NCBI RefSeq assembly: GCF_000143415.4
Contig: NW_003314261.1
Location: forward strand, 1,227,674-1,291,673
Length of the DNA stretch: 64,000 nucleotides
Direction of reading: 5' to 3'
Source of the DNA: Selaginella moellendorffii
Lineage: Eukaryota; Streptophyta; Lycopodiopsida; Selaginellales; Selaginellaceae
The notes under the pieces were generated by a model, which was given only the letters and a program-made list of their open reading frames with translations, was not told where the DNA came from and made no database searches. Of the stretch, positions 55,701-64,000 are shown one piece after another (the stretch's first letter is position 1; each line of letters begins with the position of its first letter). The position numbers were made by a program, and so were the translations under genes.

Positions 55701-55918
55701 TCCAAGGGATCCCAGCATGAGCATATCGGTGGATAATGTTGTGCATGGTTGGATGCGGAAGCAGAGTGCCACCATCACCTTGCCAGACCATGCAAGAGAT
55801 GCAGCAAGAGCATTCATAACCCAGGTTCAAGGTGAGATTCATTAATATTCCTTTACTAAGTTTTTAATGTATTTTATTTCAAGGTGAACAATCCAAATCT
55901 GAATCAGAGGAGGTGTGA
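52777..55918 (+). pseudogene. Transposon gene 1: RNase H-like (DUF7869-type) transposase candidate, about 1,029 codons
   Basis: One frame runs from ATG 52,777 to 55,831, then a 52-bp intron (55,832-55,883, GTGAGATT to TTTCAAG) and a short last exon ending TGA 55,916-55,918. Order: N-terminal region of unknown fold; Cys/His motif CCKRRCCQHADWD (about 226-240); helix-turn-helix-like MKAWRIIYGVPRSTFYRIK (about 286-305); zinc-binding KCDECTA (about 416); LCIIHDKMDQKKT with Asp 478; LLLQTDNAGNENKN with Asp 645; GHTHEDIDAMFSHL at 680-693. The last three are the acidic signature of DUF7869-type proteins and fit a DDE/RNase H active site. Four premature stops (53,530, 55,093, 55,213, 55,321) are all TAG. 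Two palindromes (54,518 and 54,575) are translated in frame between the catalytic blocks. It is likely the element's transposase; this copy is inactive unless the stops are suppressed. Confidence 0.75.
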
Positions 55919-56116
55919 TGGCATGTGGCCTTACGCCATTCCTAGGTGAGATGATACAAATAACAAGTATAAATTCTTAGTTATTCTAGCAAATCTTACT
56001 TAAAGTTCAAGGTGAATAAGCTGAATATGAATTCATCGGATTGTTATAACAAATTGCGAGGTGATGGCATGAGGTGATACGCCATTTGAGAGTGGTAGCC
56101 ATTCCTATATGAGGTG
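55832..56116 (+). repeat. Duplicated 3' exon/intron unit of gene 1
   Basis: The series GTGAGAT...TTCAAGGTGAA...GAGGTG(TG)ATGGC plus palindrome occurs twice (55,832-55,947 and 55,948 to about 56,116). Each unit has an AT-rich intron-like part, a short exon-like part starting GTGAA, and a palindrome. Only the first keeps an open frame; the second has TAA after GTGAA. Confidence 0.5.
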
Positions 56117-56559
56117 AGTGAAATATTTATTAGAAATACCTCATTCAATTGTGCACTTCTAAGTCTTGGTCCACTCAGTACTGTTTGCATGTTTCTATTT
56201 TAATTCTTTCTCTAAAATGTTATTTAGCATGTGGCTTCATGCCATTGCTCTCCACAATCATGCATTGAATTTTTCTATCCTTGCATAATACTTCTCCATA
56301 TATATAGCATGTGCGCACATGTGATATGGTTCATTAGGCCTGATATAGTGTGTGAGGTAAAACAAAGATGATGTGATATATGCATTTACCAATCACACGT
56401 GCATAAATCTAATAATATGGCGTGTGGCCCATATTAATGGCACATAAACCCATATTGTGGGCTTATGTGCTTTATGTACCATCATTCCCTTGCAGTGTGT
56501 GTGTTGGTTTCCTTTTATAACACAACGAACTCCATATTTTAGGGTGAAGAGCATTCTCA

Positions 56560-56816
56560 TGGCAAGCACAAAATCTGTAAGTGAGGCAGAAAAGGAGACG
56601 GAGAAGGAGATAGGTGAAGATGTAGAATATATAAGTCTTCCAAACTCCCCGTACTATACTTCAGGTGATCATTTTTCTAAACAAACGGCAACATTAACAA
56701 CTATCAAGAACGCCCCAGTAACGTCAGAGACAACAATCCAAAGCAAAACAACTGACCCGGAGAAGGATGATAGTACCGCTGAGAGTACCAAAAAGGAGGT
56801 GTCCACTAGCGCTTAG
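56560..56816 (+). CDS. Short Ser/Thr/Glu/Lys-rich ORF at the right end of the transposon
   Basis: The ATG at 56,560 gives about 85 codons, rich in Ser, Thr, Glu and Lys and predicted disordered, with no known domain. An AG acceptor follows a pyrimidine-rich stretch (CATATTTTAG at 56,533-56,542), so it could be an alternative last exon of gene 1 rather than a separate gene. Palindromes lie 120 bases before and 8 bases after it. Confidence 0.4.
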
Positions 56817-56823
56817 GCTTATA

Positions 56824-57476
56824 ATGGCGTGTGCCCTCATGCCATTTACTTGATCACCAAATACCTTTTTCCCTTTGCACTAGTATATCTTAATACCGGT
56901 CTGAGAAATAAAATGGCATGTGCCCTCAGGCCTTTTACTAAATCACCTTTGAAAGAAATGCAAGCCTCTATGTCGTAAAAAAAAGGTACTATAGAAATTC
57001 TTTAATAATATGAATGTTATTTAGTTTCATGAAAATACACTAAGGGTCAAATGAGTTAAATGACTTCTCCAAACTAGCAATGCCTCTTGCTACACCTTCA
57101 CAATTAGATTCGTTAGAAAAAGATAACATTGAATAATATCTAAATGTTCTCACCATTAAGTTATATGTCTGGCTAATAGGAATGACGTTCATCTTGGAAA
57201 ACTCACCACACGCTCAATGAACAAACAAATAGTGTGTGCGCGCATGCCATCGCTCTTCTTTAGCTTCAGATTCAGCTTGTTCACCTTGACAATGAGATTT
57301 ATTATACAACCAGATGGACTCAGTCTGGACACAAAGTCACCGCGCTAGTCACCATGCCCCAGATATGTCTAGCCCCTGGACAAAAAACATATAATTTCAC
57401 GTCATTTTCAAATACTTGAAAATTTGTATCTAGTCCCATTTTACTGAATAAATCCCACTTTAACAAAATAGAGCTT
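56824..57476. other. Right non-coding end of the transposon
   Basis: Contains palindromes at 56824, 56913 and 57229, then AT-rich DNA. The subterminal CCCATTTTACTGAATAA (57,435-57,451) and the right terminal repeat (57,453-57,476) are shared with the MITE. Confidence 0.6.
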
Positions 57477-57478
57477 TC

Positions 57479-58140
57479 TTTCTCTTGACTATTATTTCAA
57501 AAGTAACAAGAGCATTTTTATCAATAGTGACAGTGGTTTTCACGTTCTTGAATGAATAATGAGTAATATGGACCAAGAGTGTAATATGAAGATTGTGGTA
57601 ATGAAACAAAATTAATATTTTTACATTTTTCTATGCTAGAATTACTCATAAATTTTTTGTCTTCCTTGCTTCTCATCTTTGTAAAACCCTATAAAATGAA
57701 TAAGTGAGTCAGTGTTTTGAATTATTTATATATTTCTAGCAATTGTCTAAATGTCAAAATGTTGAAATATACAATAAAAATTTCAGGTTTATATGAACTT
57801 TAATATTCCCATTTTTATTTAAGCCCAAAAAATCTCTTTATAACAAAATCATTATGAATGTAGAAAATAACAATTCTATAGGTTCAAATGAACTTCTAAT
57901 TCTAGAACTACTCAATCAGTATTTTATTGTATAACTCACATTATAAATTAGAAGTTTTCTCTATAAATATATTAAAGAATTAGAAATTTCTCTGAACTAT
58001 TGACAATTAAATTTATGAATTTCAAGTTCACCAAATAATAATATTTTTCTAATATGACATTTTCTTATAAGACTTATGGTTAACTATATTCACTAGCATT
58101 GACTTGAGCTGAATTTAGCTCAACTCAAGTTTGGACCATC
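57479..58140 (+). repeat. Host repeat on the right flank of the transposon (inverted copy of 33,340-33,998)
   Basis: Matches the complement of 33,340-33,998 at moderate divergence over about 660 bases, from CACTATTGATAAAAAT to TTGAGCTGAATTTAGCTCAACTC. It contains no long frame. Confidence 0.75.
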
Positions 58141-58489
58141 CCCCATGGCATTTGGTTCAAGTCCTACTTTTGCTACTAATCCTCATGTCTAGCCAGATTT
58201 CTTCCATGGATATTCTAGGGATGATTTGTACCATTAGTTTGATCACTTTAAGATGATTGCTATTTAACATTATGAGGATGATACCTAGTGCCTATATGAG
58301 TTTCTCACATATCTTTAAGAGATAAATTTAATGGTAATTCATTTATACCACCACATGTATTATAGTGATATAATAGTTTAAGTGTGTCTATGGTTGAAAT
58401 GAAATTACTAGAATATCATCATTGCTAAGGGTCATTTGAGTTAGTCATACAATTTAGCATTTGTTTTCAAACCCTATTGCATGTTCTAG

Positions 58490-58684
58490 TGTTAGGGCGT
58501 GGCCACTGAGAGAGTGAGAGAGAGAGAGGGAATATTCTAGTCCTCAGAATATTCCCCACCTTCCTTGTATAAAACCCTTGTCCCACAAGGGCAAAAGGGG
58601 AGGGGTGGCATTTTTGTGAAGAGCATTGAAGCATTTCTTGTGTTTGAGCGAGTGTTGGGGGAGGCGCCCCTCCTTCTTCCAACA
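58490..58684 (+). repeat. LTR (195 bp) with CT/GA microsatellite and TATA-like box
   Basis: Starts TGTTAGGGCGTG, ends TTCTTCCAACA, and is followed by AATGGTGAACCC as a possible primer site. It contains GAGAGAGAGAGA, a GAATATTC pair and TTGTATAAAACCC. A reversed copy is at 20,468-20,653. Whether the gypsy polyprotein at 60,200-62,890 belongs to it is unclear. Confidence 0.6.
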
Positions 58685-58689
58685 AATGG

Positions 58690-59400
58690 TGAACCCAATA
58701 TGATGCATAGCACTTTCAGAGGTGTCATTTCTCTCTTTTTCTTTTGGCCGTAGACTTTGGGAACCAATTTCTCATTCGTCTTGTAGTGGTTTTATTGGAT
58801 CTTAGGCTTGTTGGATAGGTCTGGAGCTCCTCTTTCCAGCAAGGTATGGTGCTCATCAAACCATGTAGTATTTGAAGAGATATAATATTTCTTGTCTTGG
58901 TCGGATGAACATTCTGGGGTTTTCACTTTCTCGCTTGGATCCTCGGCCAAATTTCTCAAAGTAGTGCATTTGACCTTGTAGATTTGGCCTAGATCTACGA
59001 GTAGTGGTGATTTTCGGCGCTAGATTTGGCCAAATTGGTGGCATGCAAAAGGATTTTTTTCTCTGGCTAAATTGGGTCATCTTTGTAGTAGAAATTCATG
59101 CTTTTCCGGGCCTTTTTTTGGATGCCATTTGTTTCTAGAGGTGCTCTTGGTCCTGGGCTTTCCAAAAATACCAATGGCACCTTAATATCAATTTACATTA
59201 GTGACATGCATATGTTTTTCCACAATATTGGCATTCTAGGGTACCTCTACTTGGATTTTAGGGAATATTGAGGCGGCTTCTTCCCAAATTCCTATGATAG
59301 AGAGTGGACAGGGCTAAGCCCTTTCCAACGAGCCCACCAATGGTCAAAATGGGGAAGGATCGAGACCAAAAGACTCATTTTTCTCTTTTGGGTTAAACTT
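58690..59400. other. No gene recognised; leader-like sequence after the LTR
   Basis: Short frames only (up to 76 codons). It follows a putative primer site, so it could be the start of that element's internal region. Confidence 0.4.
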
Positions 59401-59439
59401 TGTTGGGAGTTCCTTGGGAACGAAGCAATATTCAAGAAA

Positions 59440-59640
59440 TAAGTAGGTGTAGGAATGAGAACAGGAGGAACATGAATAGGAGTTGGCGTAGGAACAAGGA
59501 CAGTAGGAGAAGGCGTAGGGACAGGAGTTGGTGTTGGAGCAGGCGCAAGAGTAGGAGCGAGAGCAGGAGGTTACCGGTTATAGGTTATACATCCCCGGTT
59601 ATTGGTTATTAATTACCGGTTACCAGCTACTCTAATGGCT
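59440..59640. repeat. GGAGTAGG-type and GGTTACCGGTTA repeats, second copy at 63,630-63,770
   Basis: Irregular purine repeats (AGGAGTTGGCGTAGGAACAGG) lead into GGTTACCGGTTATAGGTTAT. At 63,630-63,770 the same order recurs. The two direct copies bracket the gypsy coding remnant, so they may lie within its 5' and 3' LTRs. Confidence 0.55.
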
Positions 59641-59860
59641 ACCTTGGCACTTACCCTATGGGTCAATGGTTATGTGTGCTTGAGGCCTACATCTCCTTCC
59701 ATTTTCACCCCTATTTCTCTGTGTCACAGGCATTTGGGCAACTTTGAGCAACTTGAGCATTAACCTATAGTCTTTTTGCTCCTGTCAACCCAGTTGCCTT
59801 GACAGAGAATTTGTAGTGTTCAGGGTATTTGATGCCGGTACAAACCAGGCGTATGACAAA

Positions 59861-59870
59861 TTGGCACCCT
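59861..59870 (+). other. Possible gypsy primer-binding site (TTGGCACC)
   Basis: TATGACA (a plausible LTR end, 59,857) is followed by AATTGGCACC, resembling the AAATTGGCGCC primer sites of Athila-type gypsy elements. It lies upstream of the gag remnant. Confidence 0.4.
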
Positions 59871-60229
59871 TTTACCATATCTCAAGGCCCTAAGATACGG
59901 AGTAAACTTTCTAACATCCAAAGGTAGCTTAGGTACAACATTGCACCTTCTTGGGCCAAGTCCTCTTCATCCTCAACAAATTTTAGTGACTTAGATCTAC
60001 GAGCTATGGTGCAGCCACCTTTAGCTCGACCTTAGCTCCATGTTTTGCAGAGAGAGAGTGATCTACCAACCTTCTCAGGTGTTGGAACAGTCTCTCCAGC
60101 ATTGCATATTAGTCACTTTGATTACTACTACACCACAAACATGATTGTTGATGATGATTGTATGTGCTGCGACTTCTTGTAGTTTCTTGAAGGCAAATCA
60201 GCAACTTGGGCAGATTCTCTCCTCCCAGA

Positions 60230-62892
60230 GGACTAAACAGACTTCCAAACACTACTTGCTTCTTTTAGAGAACGCTTCGTTGAAGAAAAACCCACAAATT
60301 GGCTACATGTCGACCTCTTTTTGTTCTAGCAGGGTGCCCATGAGTCTGTTCTTGACTACATCACCTAGTTTCAAGCATACTGGAATTAGTGTTGGGATCG
60401 CAAAGTCGTCCAAGATGAGCAACATGGGATCACAGCATTCACAGTGGGTTTGTGTGGGAACTTGCAGCGGAAACTTCTTAAAAAGACATTCAGGTCTTGC
60501 CATGAGGCATTTTCATTTGCCATGAAGCTAGAAAGAGAGCTTCTTGTCGACCTGGGGATTGCTAGAGTTGATTTTGACCAAGCCATCACCTCGCCAGAGT
60601 CACCTTATGTAGCTGTTCACTTGTCCATAACAACACAACAAAGCCCATCGCTATTGAGCATACACCTTCGGCTATTGAGAACTTTGCCAACGAGATGCAG
60701 CAGCTGAAGGAGATCATTCTTTAGCAACAATCACACCATGACAAACTGCTCTAGGAGCTAGTGGAGTCCAGGAAAGAGGCTGCTACAGCTCGGGAACGCA
60801 AATTTAAATCCCGTTGGTGCACTCACTGCGAGTTGAACACGCAGTGCTGCTTCAAGCTTCACCCAGAGCTTCAGCCTCCACCTTCTCAACGTGTCCAACA
60901 ACATCCCTTTGCTGATAATTCAGCATTGTCTTAGGGTCTAGAGACATATCAGGAGCAGTTGAAGCAATAAGCAATTGAGGCAGCCCCTTCGTCAAGCAAA
61001 GGCAAGGCACCCGCTTCATCCGTCAACATGATTTTGGAAGTCAAGGAACTCTATAGGCAACAGCAGCAAACCGTAGTCACTCGAGCCCAAATGAAGAAGA
61101 AGGCACTTGCTTAGCCCGGCATCGATCCCTTGCCGTCAGTTGAAAGTGAATCTCTATTGGCACCAAATCCAGTGACACAAAGGGTAACCTCCTGAGTTTG
61201 GACTTCCCTCACGGTCCCTCGTGAAGAAAACTTTTGGGCTTTCCCTTTCACTTTCCGACTCCATTTATTGATGCAATTGTGGATGAGATGGCTAGACACC
61301 GTTACTACTCTTTTATGGATGGCTTTTTAGGGTACAACCAGATCTTCATTCATCCCGATCATCGAGATCTCATGGCCTTCCGGACACCTTGGGGAGTCTT
61401 CGCTTTCAACGTCCTCCTGTTTGGCTTGTGTAACGCACAATGTTCCATTTGTCTGGGCTGAGTCCCAGCAACAAGCCTTTGAATCACTAAAGTAGTCACT
61501 CTGCACAGCCTCTTTTACAGCGACCGATTCACAATCCTCGTACTTTATCTTGGATTGTGACCATCCAAGAGTTCCAGCCAACTTTTGACATGTGGCGGAA
61601 GCATGTGATGGATCCGAGCGAGTTCCTGGTTGCTAAAGCTACTTCCTTTAAGGTCCCAGCAGCATTACAGGACATTGCAGTGTACCTGGATTCAAGTCAA
61701 TTCCCAGCAGATTCCTCACCAATGCAACAAAAGGCATTGGAGATCCGAGCATGGGGGTTTTGCCTTCTCGATGGACTCCTTTACAGGAAGACTTCTTAGG
61801 AAGTTTTGTTGCGGTGTATGGGGGAACACGAGGTCCCTGAGCTCCTTCGCGCTTTCCACTCTTGTGCGGGGCATTTCTCGAGACAGGTCACAGCATAGCT
61901 CCTCTTGCGCCATGGCTACTTTTGGCCTCGGATTCACCAGGACAGCTTGGCCTATGCAAACACATGTGAGCAATGCCAACAGTTCAACCCTTGGAGCCAT
62001 GTTCCACGTCTTCCTTTCCAGCTCATTACTTCTCCGGGTCCCTTTTTCCAGTGGGGACTTGACTTCGTCGGCCCAATCAACCCACCGAGCTCAAAAGGAC
62101 AGCGTTATATCATCGTGGCGACAGACTATTTCACAAAATGGGTTGAGGCCACCCCTCTGTGATAGGCAGATCAACAGTCTATAGCAAAGTTTGTCTACGA
62201 GTACATCATTTGCCGATTCGGAGTTCCTACTATTTTGATTTCCGATCGTGGCAGCGGCTTCCTTGGACAGGTGATGCAGCATCTTCTCCAGCAGCTGCAG
62301 GTCAAGCACGTGAAGAGCAGCAACTATTATCCTGAGTGCAATGGCTAGGCAGAGTCTAGCAACAAGATATTGAAGACAGTCATCTCAAAGCTTGTGGAGG
62401 ATCATCCGAGGCGTTGGCATGAGCACTTGGTTATGGCATTGTGGGCCTTTTGGACATCCTTCAAGACATCCATCTTTGCAACCCCATTCTTCCTTGTCTA
62501 TGGGATAGAGGCCATGCTTCCAATGGAGATCCAAGTGCCATCACTCTCACTTTCACTTCGATACGTAGCAACAATGCAACTTAGCGATGAGGACAAGCTT
62601 CATGCACGTGACTTGGAGGTTCTTGCCTTGGAAGAACAGTGACAATCCACATCAAAACATCTCCTTCAAGGCAAGCAGAAGATCAAGTTAGCCATTGATC
62701 ACCAATGGTCTACCAAACCATTCGAGGATGGCGATCTTGTTCTACTCAAGGGGTTTATGCCGCCTTCGAAATTCTCCCCTACTTTGTCTAGTGGCACATC
62801 GGAGGTGGAGCATATATCCTAGTTGATGCTGATGGATGTGAGCTCTCACACGCTCACAACCACTCTCATCTCAAACGCTTCATCCGGTGAGG
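60230..62892 (+). pseudogene. Ty3/gypsy gag-pol remnant with internal deletions
   Basis: Gag is at 60,230-60,730 (FRERFVEEKPTNWLHVDLF, YIT(TAG)FQAYW, ITAFTVGLC). A Cys/His segment near 60,820-60,860 (RWCTHCELNTQCCFKLHPE) follows. RT begins at 61,234 (PTPFIDAIVDEM, YYSFMDGFLGYNQI, AFRTPWGVFAFNV) but jumps straight to RNase H-type sequence, so protease and the catalytic YxDD part of RT are deleted. Integrase is at 61,850-62,890 with HGYFWPRIHQD, CEQCQQF, WGLDFVGPI, ISDRGSGF and NG(TAG)AESSNK, ending GGAYILVDADGCEL. Stops are mostly TAG at Gln positions (60,327, 60,366 and 60,387 among others), with TGA at Arg and TAA at Gln. It is not functional. Confidence 0.85.
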
Positions 62893-64000
62893 CGTTCCTC
62901 TTCTCTTCTTTTTCTTTTCTTCCTGTCTTTCACTTTACTTTCATGACTCCTTTTCTTACTTTTAGAGGGTGTTTCTCCATTGTACCATGGCCCATGCCTT
63001 GGATTTTGTGCTCAGGCTGCATTGCCATTTGTATGGAGGTTCCTTGCTTGGCTTGGTCTATGTTTTAGGTTCTTTGGCCCTTCCCTTACCATTACTACAC
63101 CCCACACATTCCTCTCACTCATCCCATATCATCTACACTCACAGTTCCATCAGCAATCACTTCCAGCAGCGTTTCCTGCACTTATCTCTAGATGCCCATC
63201 TTGCATCTTTCATTCCTTCACCATCATTCACATCTCCGCTTGAGGTCATATTTACACCATACCATGGATACACATACATGCACCAGCAGCAAAAGACACC
63301 ACCTCATTTGGACTCACCGTTTCCAAGATATCCTTATGACCATTTGCCAACGACGCACTAGCATTTTTGGAGTGACTTTCTTCTAACCAGGTGAGCCTGT
63401 TCACTCAAGGCACCTAGGTGGATCTTTAGGCGAGGCTATAGAAGTCGAAGCCACTTTCTTCTACTCTAGCACTCAGTGGACACATACCACCTCTCTTTAC
63501 CGGCAACACAGTGACTATACTATCCTTTTCAGATGCTAACTTCTTCAGTCCGACACATTAGACTAGCCACCTTCTCAGAGTGCCACCACCATCTTGGCGC
63601 TCCACCATATCACTCCATCATATCAGTGCTGGAGTAGGTGCATAAGTAGGAGTGAGAGCATGTGGTTACCGGTTACAGGTCCCTAGTTGCTGATTACTAG
63701 TTACTGGTTACCGGTTACCAGTTACTCCGAGTGGTCAGCACTTACACTATAGGCCAACGGTTATCAATGGCTACCTTTTCAGAGTGCCACCATCATCTCG
63801 GTGCTCCACCATATCACTCCATCTTTTATCATTTTCACACTTACCACCCTTGGGTAATGCATCCCCTCTTCTACCTCTCTTTCTTTCTAAAATTCGGCCA
63901 ATCCTTAGAGCATACTGGAAGTCATCAAGAGGTTGCATTTGCATATTACACTTTCCTAAGTCAAAATCTATATACAGGTTAAGTTCTTTGGGTACTTACT
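62893..64000. other. 3' non-coding part of the gypsy element
   Basis: No domain is seen. A block CAGAGTGCCACCAYCATCT with GCTCCACCATATCACTCCATC occurs twice (63,563 and 63,780) around the second copy of the GGTTACC repeat (63,630-63,770). The 3' LTR, if present, probably extends past the window end. Confidence 0.45.

Larger units (their letters stand above)
44491..57250. repeat. Swarm of a 22-bp imperfect palindrome (ATGGCRTGWG / CWCAYGCCAT)
   Basis: Starts by eye are 44491 (half), 44780, 45857, 45932, 47164, 47355, 47496, 50056, 50116, 50193, 50970, 51821, 51893, 52505, 52603, 52673, 54518, 54575, 55918, 56064, 56225, 56304, 56417, 56824, 56913 and 57229. Each has two 10-bp arms around a 2-bp centre. 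Differences in one arm are often mirrored in the other (RTG/CAY). Two more lie in the MITE. Outside the transposon and its MITE I found none of comparable quality. Locations include spacers, introns and four in-frame exonic sites. The function is unknown. Confidence 0.85.
44394..57476. mobile_element. 13.08-kb two-gene DNA transposon with terminal inverted repeats
   Basis: The left end starts AAGCTCTATTTCGTTAAAGT and the right end, complemented, AAGCTCTATTTTGTTAAAGT. The inverted match runs about 24 bases to GTGGG. Subterminal blocks are shared with the MITE at 29,782-30,063. The same host repeat lies on both sides (left 44,270-44,393, right 57,479-58,140) and is uninterrupted, in inverted orientation, at 33,340-34,110. 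This independently fixes both boundaries. Inside are two divergent genes: minus 50,242-44,836 (ParB-like plus FCP1-like) and plus 52,777-55,918 (RNase H-like transposase). A 2.5-kb palindrome-rich spacer separates them. Premature stops in both genes suggest this copy is no longer autonomous. The superfamily is not one I can name. The 8-bp target duplication would suit hAT-, P- or KDZ-type chemistry. Confidence 0.85.

Noticed and set aside
47155-57250. CRISPR-like array from the repeated 22-bp palindrome
   Set aside because: Spacing is irregular (60 to 2,000 bases), the units are palindromes in a eukaryotic transposon with introns, and there are no cas genes.

Overview
This is eukaryotic nuclear DNA, almost certainly from a land plant with a large, repeat-rich genome, probably a seed-free lineage such as a fern, lycophyte or bryophyte. 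The evidence is LTR retrotransposons primed by initiator tRNA-Met, an interstitial CCCTAAA telomere-type repeat, introns, and transposase families best known from such plants. The species cannot be named from the sequence. No rRNA gene, tRNA gene, CRISPR array or bacterial operon was seen. Nearly all of the window is mobile DNA or its debris; the only intact gene that does not look like a transposon gene is an AT-rich secreted lectin-like ORF at 31,525-32,388.

Region by region. 1-6,343: a reverse-oriented LTR element without a recognisable polyprotein, with LTRs full of 6/12-bp tandem repeats. 6,760-7,445: a complete miniature LTR element (TRIM) with a perfect 5-bp target duplication. 7,450-20,650: decayed Ty3/gypsy fragments, a 1.6-kb solo LTR, and a large inverted repeat whose arms carry a poly-C and a poly-G tract. 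20,900-26,330: a MULE-like SWIM-finger transposase locus plus a GC-rich segment. 26,380-27,180: a gypsy 3' end. 27,200-33,000: AT-rich DNA with a 282-bp MITE and the lectin ORF. 33,000-44,390: scrambled second copies of the MULE locus, three TRIM-type copies and a decayed gene carrying a ParB-like DGNH motif. 44,394-57,476: a 13-kb two-gene DNA transposon. 57,480-64,000: the continuing host repeat and a deleted Ty3/gypsy element.

The centrepiece is the 44.4-57.5 kb transposon. It has matching terminal inverted repeats, an approximately 8-bp target duplication, and an empty-site paralogue in the window near 33,996. It carries two divergent genes. The plus-strand gene is an RNase H-like (DUF7869-type) transposase candidate of about 1,029 codons. 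The minus-strand gene splices, through tiny introns that are phase 1 throughout its body, into one frame of about 1,595 codons that starts with a ParB-like region and ends with an FCP1/NIF-like HAD phosphatase domain. A 22-bp imperfect palindrome, two 10-bp arms reading ATGGCRTGWG and its complement, is scattered at least 26 times through the transposon and twice in its MITE. Three copies make up most of 38-49-bp introns, and four lie in frame inside exons.

Most broken reading frames carry TAG where Gln is expected, with fewer TGA and TAA. This fits C-to-T decay of methylated CAG (CHG) sites in silenced transposons. All splice models, domain calls and repeat alignments were made by eye and have not been checked against a database.
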